Assembly (NCBI GenBank): GCA_003339415.1
Contig: PDHQ01000084.1
Span: 1-64,000 of the forward strand
DNA from: Ophiocordyceps camponoti-saundersi (nom. inval.)
Taxonomy: Eukaryota; Ascomycota; Sordariomycetes; Hypocreales; Ophiocordycipitaceae
DNA: 64,000 nt
Direction: 5' to 3'
The position numbers were made by a program, and so were the translations under genes. The notes beneath the pieces are model-generated. The model ran no database searches. It was given only the letters and a program-made list of their open reading frames with translations, and had not been told where the DNA came from. The first letter of the stretch is position 1; each line of letters begins with the position of its first letter. Shown in pieces: positions 31,926-42,800 of this stretch.

Positions 31926-33103
31926 GTGACTCTCGGCTGTTCATGTATCAATCATCATCTCAACTCTGTCTTCTCTGGTGAAACAAATCAGCATTAGCGG
32001 TGCCATTTCCTGAAATAAAAACACCTTTGCATCTGGATTGTTTCTACGACAACTTGACTTTGTGCCTGGGTAAGATAACAGGGGCTTCTTGCTGTCGTCC
32101 GTTTACCTTTTCAGTCCCATGTGTTGAAGAAAAGCGTCTATTCGCGGTAAGCAGCTTCTAAGGAACATGTGAAAGACGGACTTATTTCGTCCAGATAAGT
32201 AGCCACAGACCTCGCAGCGTTTGCATAGGGGTAGCAATCTACTTTGACTCTACGGATACTATATGCTATTGCCCGCCTACAGTCAAACGCGCTCTTAGAA
32301 CACCTATACCAGCAATCTTCCCGTTGGTCAACTGCTGTTCGACGTTGGCACTCCAGGTGGCCAGGGAGTGTGTGCCTGAGGCTGCATTCTGCAATCACCA
32401 GCCTTGCCATCAGGAAAAAAACAAGTCAAGCTCTTCTCACGCTTCCTTTTCCCCCCAAAAAATTCTTCCTCCTCTTCACCCTTCTCCCATCCCCCTCCAT
32501 CCCCCTCCCCTTCTCAACACTCTGTCAAACCCCCATCCCATCACATTGCGAGCCTTTCCTTGACTATCTATCATCCTTGCCATCTCGAGACGCATCTTGT
32601 CTTTCTCTTTCGGTAGAGCGATGCTTCCTTTCGGGTCGATCGCTGGTGCTTTCTGAGAAAAACTGTGTTTCGCTTGCCCGCCAAGGCACTCGATCATCAC
32701 AAGAGTCTCATCATCTGTGATAGCTTTTTGGCTCCAGAGTCTGCCGACCCTGACGCCTTAGAGCATCTGGATAACCCTTGATCACCATCAAACATCATCA
32801 CCATCGCACCTCTCTGACGCTGCTGGGCATTCGCTTGGCCCTTCATATCATCGCACACCATCGTCATCGCGTCTCTCTGAGGGCGCTGAGCATCCTTTCT
32901 TCAACACAAAAAAATCATCGCCATTGCACCTCGTCCCCATTAGACCCTTGCAAAATCAAACCCGATTGCAGCCTCCTCTTTCATCCGAAGCCCAAGGACC
33001 AAAAGCCTTCTATCCGACAGCTTCGGACCGGAGGAATCAACCTTCTGTGGGCGACACTCATTGCAAACAAAAAAATCAATCATCATCTTGGCCATCCACC
33101 AAA
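31926..33103. other. Promoter and long C/T-rich leader of the RRM-like protein gene
   Basis: About 1.2 kb. From about 32430 the plus strand is pyrimidine-rich with several short upstream ATG frames, typical of a long 5' UTR. A degenerate repeat of 'catcaccatcgc..ctctctga.gctg' occurs near 32795-32890. Confidence 0.55.
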
Positions 33104-36100
33104 ATGGCTCCCCACTCGGGATCGAATCCCAGAAGACACACCTCGTGGAAGATGTCCTTGGACGCTCCTCACGTCATACTTGATGCAGCCGGTTACCCCA
33201 GGTATACTGCCGCTACTCAGTCTACCGAGACCCAGGCGCAGTTTGCTCATTTCTACCCAAATGGCCTGCCCGTTACCTACCATATGCTTCATGGCCACGA
33301 TTCGGGCGGAGTGCCTCAAGAGTACATGGAGAACCATCTTCCGGTTCGCTTCTATACTCACCCTCCGCCCAATGCTATCGGCAAGTTCTCGACCATGTAC
33401 GGAGAGCTCAAAGAATTTGGTATCGTCGGCGAGCTTTTGCCGGAACGTCGCGTTCACCTTTGGAATTACGACGAAATTCAGTCTGTGTGCAAATCGCTTC
33501 GTCAGGTTTTCTGGGGCGAGATGAAGAATCTTCGACGCCCTACTCGCTGGGACGACCTCTGGGAGTACTTTGACGCCGTCGACCTGTACCACTACGGCGT
33601 GCTGAATATCTGGAACGTCATGAACACGCTTTTTGACGAGACTCGCATCGTCACTTCCACCTGGTCTGCGGAGATGGCAGCTGAAATCGGCCACTTCACC
33701 GACGAATGGGTGAAAGACGAAGAGAACCAGGAGAAGCTCAAGGCGTGGGACGAAATGAAGGGTCCGGTCCTGTGCTGCCTTACTTCCGACGACTGGACGA
33801 AGATTAGGAATCTTCAGGACGGCGAAATTGCTGTTCTCAAGTCAGCACTCGAGTATCGACGACAGACTCTGATCTCGGGCAATGTCCCACAGGCCAACAG
33901 GCCGGCCGACGCGATAACTGCGTATTATACGAACAACCTTAGCAACTGGCTCGGTAAGTGAACCACCCTAAATCATCGTCGTTTTCCCTTGTCAAGATGG
34001 CTCTAATTGTGCTGTATAGCAGGCGCTCCGGTTTTTGGCAGAAATGGACTTCCTCCTCCGCCAGCTTCTGCGCCTTACCACGGCCGGCACCACGGCATGA
34101 ACGCCACTGCCCCCTGCTTCGTCCGTTCGGATGCCAGTTTGGGGAACAGGGCCTCGTCCGAGGGCGGGCAGGGAACATCATCTTCGGCATCATCTTCGTC
34201 TGCCGTCGAGGCTCTTCAGAAGTCGGCTGCCGCAGCGACGACGAAGCGTACCGGCAAATATAGCGACGTTGTCGTTTGCATGGGAAGTAGTCGGATTCCT
34301 CCTGGTTGGGAGAAAACGACGACTGGCGTATCTCCATCACAAAAGACGGGCGAGAAGGATTCGTCGAAGGAGGCCGAGTCGACGCCTCCCGAGGTGGTTG
34401 AGAAAGAATCCCAGAAAACGACGCTTGATGAGGATTCGAAGTCGGTTGCACCCAAAGTTCTCGAGCAGGAGCCCAAGCCAGATACGGCCGAGAAAGAATC
34501 CCAGCCCAAGACTCTCAACGACGAGTCCAAGCCAAATACGCAGCAGGAATCCACGCCGGCGGCCTCCGAGGTGCCTGAGCAGAAATCCAAGCAGGTGGTA
34601 ACTTCAGACACGACAGTCGTGAAGCACGTTTTCACAGACGTTGTCGAGGGTAAGAAGGAGTCAGAGGTCACCTCTGACGGCAACAATTCGCGGGATGATT
34701 CTGTGGCCTACCCATCGGACCATGATGCCGACCAGAACATTGTTGCTATACCCACGAAGCAGACGGACGTCTCGAAATCCGAGAAAGATGCGATTGTCAG
34801 CATCGTGACCGAATGCCAGGATACTGCCTCTGACACGGCCCCCACCGAGACCGACGCGCAGCCTGCCTAGATCGCAGGCGCAGCTGGAGTCGAGGGAGAG
34901 GGGTTTGATAGTCAGGCAACCAACGAGGCTTCAAGCCAGAGAATGACAGAGGTGAGCCGCCGTCCCATCACGGATTCTCCGGAGTCTGCGAACGGCAGCA
35001 TCGAGGCAGACCCCGAGTTTGACCTGTCCCCTCCTTCTCGTGACTGGCCACTTACTCGTCGAAAGCAGAGAGATGGCCGAGCCCAGGGACAGCATGAGCA
35101 GCCAAGACACGAGACGGCCGTCAGTTCCCCTGCGGACCTTGATCGACCTGCCTCTCACATGCGGTCAAAACATGGTCAGGGCCAATCTCAGAACTCATGG
35201 ACGCAGTCGCAGAGTCGTTCCATCATGGCTTCTCGCGGCGGCGAAACGTTTTCCTTGCCGGCTCGACCCATGGCACAGACCGGCGGTCCTCAGCAGCGAA
35301 ACTACACCGCTCCCCCGGCCGGTCCGCGCGGCTCTCGTGCCGATTCTGTTGCAGCTGCGTCTCCTCCCAGAGGAGGCGGTGGCGGCGGCGGAAATTGGAA
35401 CGGAGGGCGTCATCATGGTAAAGGTAGAGGCGGAGGACGATCTCATGGACAGCCCAGATACGAAGCGGGCCATAATTCGCCGCAGGCGGATTACACTTAC
35501 GATCATCAGTCATGGAGGGAGTCGTCGTGGCGTCGACCTCTCAATGAGCCTCTGGCTACTCAGGAGTGTCGCAACGACAATCGCAACGGCAACTTTTCCT
35601 ACAGGCCTTGCAACTGCCCGCGTTGCAACGAAAGAAACAGAAGCGTTTGGGTTGTCGTTCATGAACGGCCTGAGATTCATCCGGCGGATGTTGGAGCCAG
35701 ACTCCGACACGGCATGGGAGGGCGATTCGGCGATGTCGAGACTGTGATTCCTACCAACAGCTACGACGGCATTGGCTTCATCGTCAGGTAAGTGCAGATG
35801 AAGCGATCCCAAGTTCTAAAGGCAAAGAAATGCTAACCAGCCTGCTTTGCATCAACAGGTTCCGAAATGAGTCGTCTGTTCCCATGGCCCTCGAATTCGC
35901 CTCGGGTCTCATCCCAGAGAAGCAGCTATCGCTTGCCATCAGCGCTGTTTATGGCTCCAAATGGGTCAACTCGACCTGGCAGTATCCCATGTCGATGCCG
36001 CACGATCAAGGCCGGATCCCGCCCGTCAACCAGGGTCCTGCCGGCGGTTATCCCGTCCTGAACATGTACGGTATGCATCCGATCCCCGATCATGCAGCGC

Positions 36101-37619
36101 AGGCATCGCCCATCTATCCCGTCTTTCATGGATCCGTCAACCCGCCTGTTGGTCTGCCGGGGCCTCCGATGGGATACAACAGCAATCACAGCAACACGAG
36201 TCCTGTGATGATGGCACCGCCTCCGGTCGCTTACCAGCCTTATCATGATGACGGATACAAGAGCTCGACGGTTCCTACGAACATCTCGCCCATGACTATC
36301 CTTAAATCAGACCGCAGCGAGGCCACGAAACCGGTCATGGATGAAGCGGCGCAGACGAAGCCGCCGTCTGAGGAAGCATTGGGAGGTGTCGTGGCTGTCA
36401 AACCCTGCAGTCCGCAGAAGAAGAGTCACGAGGCTCGTGTTTCGCTTCCGACCTCGTCCCCGCAGAAGGTTGTAAAGGAGGTCGAGAAGAAGAAAGCGCC
36501 TCGGTGCGATGTTCAGCCGTTTGATGCGATGGTCAAGAATCTCTTGGGAGGGGCCTCTGCAACGGAGACGAAGCAGGAGAAAGAAGTCGGAGTCAAAGAG
36601 GCTCATATCGGTGAAGTCAAGGCCGATGAAGCAAAGACCGGAGAGGTCAAGGCCGAAGAACCGAAGCAGAAGGATAGCAAGGAAGCTACCGACAAGCAGA
36701 AGGAGTCGACCATCGTCCAAGACAAGACGAAGACGACGACCGCGGGCAAGGATAACGAGGTGCAGCCCAAAGAAGAAAAGCAGAGGGTGTCAAGCATATT
36801 CACAGAGCAGCAGATTGAAGATCGCAGACGCGCTTGGGACAGGATCCCTATGCCTCTCAACCCGCAGAAAGGCAAGAAAGCAGCTGTTGAAAACACGAAC
36901 AAGCCAACAGCGTCGACGGCAGAGCAGAAACCGGCGTCTGACGCCACCAAAGCCGGCTCGGATGGAGGAGCCAAGTCAGTGAAAGGGGCAACGACGACTG
37001 CCGACAAGGGCAGCATCCGCCGTCAAGACGGAAACGCGCAGCACGCCGGTCCTCACCATGAAAGAGGCCGGTCCCAGGACATGAGCACGGGCCGAGACAC
37101 GGCCAAGAAGTCGAAGAGAAACAAGAAGAGCAAGTCGAGCAGGGGAACTCTCCCAGTGCTCTGGGGCCCGCAAGCTGGAGAATCATCTCAGCAGGGTCCG
37201 TCGACGGCCGGCGCATATGAAAATGCACCGGAGACGACGAGCGAGTCACCCTCTGCCGCCGACTACGGCGCCAGGGACAGGACGCCGCCACGACCCAGAC
37301 AGGCATACCGAGCCGACGCAGGCGGTTCCATCCGTCAGGACAAGAAGCGACGTGGCCGCGCGACCGGTACTGCTGCCGACGATTTCGACAGTAGCAGCTC
37401 AAATGGTACTCCGACCCCGAGCTCCTCTTCCTCTTCCCTGACCTTATTGACGACGCCGCAGCAGCAGCATCCGGAAGCAGAACCGTTCGTCGGGATCAGA
37501 ACCAGTCCCAGCAGCAGCACGGAGGAAACTCCCTGAAGCCGGGCCTCAATCCCCGTGCGAAGCCTTATGGTAACCGGCCGGATGCTCAGGGAAACGACCT
37601 TTCTCGTCGTGGAGGCTGA
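33104..37619 (+). CDS. Large disordered protein with RRM-like domain; frame interrupted by an in-frame TAG
   Basis: Start at 33104 (CAAAATGGCT). A conserved-looking N-terminal domain (about residues 20-280, Trp/Tyr-rich) is followed by Lys/Glu/Ser-rich disorder, an RGG-like Gly-rich stretch and a CNCPRC cluster. Next comes an RRM-like fold (VWVVVHERPEIHPADVGARL...GIGFIVRF...), then more disorder. Clear introns: 33954-34019 and 35788-35858. At 34868-34870 a TAG interrupts the frame, yet the same frame continues without stops to the RRM-like domain. Removing 34650-34877 (GTAAGA...CGCAG, 228 bases) restores it. Near the end, removing 37406-37461 (56 bases) moves the stop from 37534-37536 to 37617-37619 and adds a basic, RGG-ending tail. 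With all four introns the exons total 4,095 bases, 1,364 residues. Probably an RNA-binding protein; the exact family was not recognised. Confidence 0.62.
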
Positions 37620-37860
37620 ATTTCATGTGTGCTATCTGGTGAGGGGAATGGGGGATTGATGAGAGGAAGGGGATGATGGTCAGGGAAAGTTGAGTTTTTT
37701 TGCTATTCTTTTTACTTTGAAGTTTCCGGTCTCGGGTGAGCGAGCTTGGAATGGATTGTAAATAGAAGATAGCCTCTAAGAAAAGGTGTTGAAAACCCAA
37801 CTAGAGTCTCTCTTTCTGTGAAAGGCCAGTAGAGATTATGATGAGTATCTACAAATTATT

Positions 37861-38358
37861 TCACGACTCAACCGGTTGTACGAGTCCAGTGACAGCCTCT
37901 TCAATCTGTTTATCTGGCAAGCCATCGAGAGACATGAACTTTTCAAACCCACGATCTGGAAGCAAAAGAAGGGGATTTTTGAGTCACGTCAGCAGGAAGA
38001 GAATAAAGAGGAAAAGAAGAGGGGTGAATAACCATATCGTGCAAATACCCTCGGAGAAGTCCCAGCGCCGTCCCGTAGCAGGATAGGCGTATCGGGGTTA
38101 TTCTTCTTCATGGTTGGATAGGCGCGTGTAAGGAACGAGCTGTATTTTCTCATAAAACCCCTCGTTCATACTCTTCATTAGTCAACTTGCTTTTAAGGAG
38201 CGAACAGTAGATTGATAGGTAGATGGATGGGCATGTGAAAGGGGACCAGGTAGGAAGGAGAGATGACTTCCGTACCGTAGTGCTGCGCTCTGCTCCGACG
38301 TCTGACAGAATAGAAAACGAAGTTCCTTGACTGACTTGGCGAAGGCGTATCGCGACAT
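37861..38358 (-). CDS. NDUFA2: NADH:ubiquinone oxidoreductase 10.5 kDa subunit (NDUFA2/B8)
   Basis: Three exons (38276-38358, 38033-38139, 37861-37955) give 94 residues. The protein begins MSRYAFAKSVKELRFLFCQT, continues SFLTRAYPTMKKNNPDTPILLRD and ends GLPDKQIEEAVTGLVQPVES. This is the thioredoxin-like L51/S25/CI-B8 fold of the complex I accessory subunit NDUFA2 in the matrix arm. Introns are 136 and 77 bases with donors GTACGG and GTTATT; the junctions split CGC and GAT codons and keep frame. No exon is long enough to stand out as a reading frame, so it is easily missed. It is divergent from MPC2 across about 300 bases. Confidence 0.9.
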
Positions 38359-38663
38359 TGTTGTTATGCCTTGCTCTTTAGAAGAGCTGTTCTTCCGTTG
38401 AGAGCTGTCGTTGCTGGTGGTCTGTCAGTCGAGTGTAGGAAGAGGTGGTGCATCAAGCACGTGACGAAAACGACACAGTGTGAAGCAAGCCACAGCTAGA
38501 TTCGCACTCCGTAAGTATACCGCATATACATTTTCACGCCCTCCGTCCATCTCCGGGCCATAATCGCCAACCTCACCCATCATACAAACAAGCCTCGCTA
38601 GAAACAGCACCATCGCCCCCGATTCACCATCAAACCACCATCGCGTCGAACCTCACAGCGAAT
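38359..38663. promoter_or_regulatory. Shared divergent promoter of NDUFA2 and MPC2
   Basis: 305 bases separate the two start codons, which face away from each other. Both products act in the mitochondrial inner membrane, so co-regulation from one bidirectional promoter is plausible. No specific binding site is claimed. Confidence 0.5.
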
Positions 38664-39369
38664 ATGCTCCCCAGAGCCATCCTCCCGCGCTCCACGCGCC
38701 CCATACTCCAAGCCTCACGCACCACCCCCACGATCCGATTCCGCACCACGAGCAGACGATGGCAGAGCAGCACCGCCCACCAACAACAACACAGCTGGTT
38801 TCGACGCATGTGGGAGAGCGAAGTTGGCTTCAAGACTGTTCACTTCTGGTAATATCCTTCTTCTTCTTTCTTTCTCTTTTGCTAGAGATGCTAATCATCT
38901 CCCACTGGAAAAAATAGGGCTCCCGTCATGAAGGTAATCAACCAGCTATCCTTCCTCCATCTTCATAACTAAACTCTCCTCTTCCCTATACAAGTGGGCT
39001 CTCGTCCTCGCCGGCATCTCCGACTTCGCCCGTCCAGCTGAGAAGCTGTCCGTCACCCAGAACTTCGCCCTTACCTGCACCGGCCTGATCTGGACTCGCT
39101 GGTGTCTCATCATCAAGCCCAAGAACTACCTGTCCGTTTCCCCCCCCCCCCCTTGCCTCTCCCACTTTCCTAGATCTGCTCTGTTTCTTCGTACTCTCGA
39201 TTTTCTGCTTACCAGTTCGCTTCTTCCGTCTTCACCCTTTTACCTCCCCATCTTTAGCCTCGCCGCCGTCAACTTCTTCCTCGGAATCGTGGGCGTCATT
39301 CAGCTGAGCCGCATCGGCCTTCATACGTCGTCCCAGAAAAAAAGCGTCGTCGAAAAGGTCAAGTCCTAA
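38664..39369 (+). CDS. MPC2: Mitochondrial pyruvate carrier subunit, MPC2 type
   Basis: Four exons (38664-38848, 38918-38933, 38995-39131, 39258-39369) give 149 residues. The first about 45 residues are Arg/Thr/Gln-rich, a mitochondrial presequence or matrix-facing extension. The carrier core has HFWAPVMKWALVLAGISDFARPAEKLS, then NFALTCTGLIWTRWCLIIKPKNYLLAAVNFFLG, giving about three short membrane helices as in MPC2. The complex with MPC1 imports pyruvate across the inner membrane. The 16-base second exon encodes APVMK. The third intron (126 bases) contains a C13-type run. The size is typical for fungal MPC2/MPC3. Confidence 0.92.
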
Positions 39370-39894
39370 ACATCCTTGCTACACCTGTTCTTAGAGCAGA
39401 AGGAGAGGACTTGGCGAAGGATACCTAGACTATGCTGTCTGCTTGCTACGGTTCAGGATATATATATATATATAAAGGGAAGAAGATTTGAATGGGGCAT
39501 ATATAGATGAACCAGAGAAAAAAACTTCCAGTGTCTTCACGCCCCTTTCCCCAACAGATCAAATCCAAATGACGCTGCCCTAAACGAACAAGAAAAAGAG
39601 CAAAAAGATCACGGCATGTGTCCTAACATCAGCCTGTGACGCACATCGTCACTTCATTAGGGTAGATGAGCATCCCATCACCTCTCCAACATAGACAAGC
39701 ACAAAACCCCTTGCTCTCGCCGACGCCGCCCGCGTACCGACACAAGAGACGATGACAAGTAGATGAGCGGCATCATAGAAAACGAAGAAAAGAGAGAGAG
39801 AGAGAGAGGAAAGGGAAAAAGAAAACAGGTCGATCAGGTAAAAGGGGGGAAACAGAGAGGGGAAATCATCATCGCTTCAACTCCAACTGACGCA
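39370..39894. other. Convergent 3' region with microsatellites
   Basis: Between the MPC2 and ROM2 stop codons. It contains a (TA)n run at about 39458-39474 and a (GA)n run at about 39790-39809. No coding sequence seen. Confidence 0.6.
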
Positions 39895-42800
39895 TCAATC
39901 CACGTGGCCGTCGTTGAGTAGCATCTCCAGCACAATCTGCTTCCCGGCCTGCTCCGGATGACACATGGCAATCTTGACGCTGCCCTTGCTGACGTCGCCC
40001 GCCGTGCTGTGACCGTTGGCCTGCTGCGCTGCGTGGCCCCCCGTCGGTCCCCCGATCCCGTAGTCGATGACGCGCACGTCCCTCCCCGCGATGATCTGCC
40101 TCAACCGTCCGTTTTCCGCGTTTCGCACCTCGACGTAGTCGTCGTTGAACAGCAGCAGGTATTGTCCGTACATGGTCGCGCTCCGAGCCTTCTTCTGCTT
40201 GCCTGTGTACTCCATGATGAGCGTCCGGCTCACGTCGCCGTGCTTGTCGACGTAGACGGCGCAGTCCTCGTAAGTGAGGATGAACTCGTTCTCGTTCAGA
40301 CGGAACATGCCCAGCGGCCGCTGATCCCGCACTCGCCCAGCAATGTTGGCAATCGCTGGCGCCTTGAGGTCCGGGATCGACATCGGCTGCTTCTTATCTA
40401 GCGTGAGCATCTCCACGCCCTTGGCCGTCGCCACCGCAATGTATGTCTGGAAGAGGCTCAGCGAGTAGCACTCGGTTGGCAGGTAGAATTCGTCAAAGTC
40501 GCGGAACGTATCCGTGCTTCGAGCCGTCGCCCTGCGCCCGCCGCCGAATCGCGACCTCTTCTCCGTCGCCTTGTGCAGGATCGGCTCCAGCACCTTGAAC
40601 GACGTGTGCAGGCCCTCTTTGCGCTTATAGAAGACGAGGGTGCGGTCCTTCATCCGCGCCGTCGCAAAGTAAGTCACATCCTTAGCCAGTCTTTGAGGCG
40701 CCCTTCGCGGGCTGTCGTTGATGGGAGGCGCCAGGTCCGAGCTGGGGGCCACAACATCCAGCGGATACGAGACGAGCGACTTGTCCGCGATGGCCAGGCA
40801 GACCGCGAATTCCTCGAGCACCGCCATCTGTGTTACCCGGGCCGTCTGCACAGTCTAATGAGGACGGGGTCATCAGCACCGTCCCACTCACAGTCGCACG
40901 CGAGGCTCCTCTTACCCGACGCCATCCCCGGGGCTCGGCCGGGTCGGTGACGTAGATGCCGTAGTCGGTGCCGATGGCGAGCAGGCTCCTACCAAACGCC
41001 GAAAATCCGGCAGCGCAGTTGACCTGAGCCCGGCAAACCGGCGCGATGCCCTGGCATGAGCCCATGATGCTCTCGAGATCTTGGATGGCTCGATCGAGCG
41101 GCGTCCCCTTGACATGGACACCCGACACCCGAGTGTATATCGAGTTGGCGTCGTAATGGAACGAGGCATCGGCGAGAACTCGCAACCGGAACGGCTCGGC
41201 ATTCTGCGAGAAGAGAGATTCCGCGTGTCTCGTCTTGGCGTCGATGATGCTCATGCACCAGTCTAGTCGGTCTCGGGCCGACGGTGCGTGGAGGGTATAC
41301 ACCTCGTGGCCGAGATGCTTCACCCTGAAGGGATAAAGCACTTTGCCTTCGGCATCAAACGATGTGACAGTCGTCAGGCTGTTCATCGACGACCCGGTCC
41401 CGGCGTTCTCGAGCCCCTGCCGACCTCCGCCGTTGCTTGCTGCCTTCTGGAGCTGGGTGCCGGATGCGGCCGCCGTCGTCGTTCGACCCAGCGGCGCCGT
41501 GATGACCTTTTGCTTCGTCACCGGCTCGTCGTTCATGCTCTCCAACAGTAACAGCGGCATCGGAATCGGCTGACAGAATAGGTCTGCATAAGCTTTGGAC
41601 TAGAGCGAGGTTGACATTGACAAAACTCACCTCTCTGGACACGTCAAACTTCTTCTCTGACCTGCCGTCCTTCGTGAAGACTACCTTGGCCAAGATCAGG
41701 TAGTGGTCGAAGAGCAGTGCGTGGGTGTCGACCCAACGCATCCCCTTGGACCCCATTCTTTGAAGCTCGCCCTGCTTGATCAGTGCCCTCCCAAGATGGT
41801 GCAGGTTCAGCACCGACTGGAAGCCGGGCCGGAGAACGAGCATCTGGTCCAGCGCCATCATGTGCACCCTCGCTTCCGTCTCGGCCACCTTGGCGTCGCA
41901 CTCAATGGTCACGGCCCTGATTTCCTGAATGGCCCTCTGAAGGTTCGTCTTCTCCTCGCTCTCGTCCACCGTATTCTTCTCCACCGTCTCCAGAAGAAGT
42001 ATATAGCGAGGCAGCCGCTGGATAGGAGCGAGCAGGAAATGTGTCCAATCCTGCTTCGACGACGACTTATCCTTGCGCATCTCCTCATTGAACTTTTGAA
42101 ACAGGACGTTTCGCTCCGACTCTTTCTGCAGCAAGTATTTCGCGCGCGGATAGCAAGCCGCATACTCGATGTAGTCCGACTTGGCCTTGCGTATCCACTC
42201 GCGAAAGATGTCGCTGAAGCCGACGATCCACGGCCCTTGCGCATCTCGGCGGTGTCTGAGCCGCGACAGGAGATGCTGCTTGTGGACGGCCGAAACTGCG
42301 TCCATGTTGCCGAATACGGCGTTGAAGAACTTATCCTGCTTGTCGGGGTGAATGATGGGTGGTTGCCGCGTCCGCAGGCTCTCCCGATAGATGTTGCGGA
42401 AAATATCCAGCTGCTTGACATAGTGATGCTCGCCCGTGACGATCTCGTGGAGATTGTTCTGCCGTGCAATCTCCTTGGCGCCCTTGGCGTTGATTTCTTC
42501 CGCCGTCAGGTTGTGATAGACGTGCCACTCCTTCTTCTCGGCGTCGTCCGACTCCAAGTCGTCCAGCTCAAACTTCCTGATTGTCCGAGTGCAGAGGTGC
42601 GAGTAGCAATGGCCGCTGGTCTCGACTTGATGGAGCTTGGGGGCATAACAGCCCGATCCAGTCAATTGCCAAAGCACGCCAGATAAATGTCCGTCACCGA
42701 ATTTGACCCATTCCTCGTCCGGGATCAAGAGACCGGACTCGAGCATCAGTTGGACCAGATGGCTGCTGAGCGTCTCGGCATCTGCCAAGTTCATCGTGGG

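Noticed and set aside
34943..37536. Separate gene starting at the Met at 34943
   Set aside because: The frame upstream of this Met is open and continuous with the preceding coding region except for one TAG, and no promoter or leader is visible; one interrupted or alternatively spliced gene is more likely.
41703..42686. 327-codon plus-strand frame inside ROM2
   Set aside because: It lies entirely across the DH and DEP domains of ROM2 and is a shadow of coding constraint.
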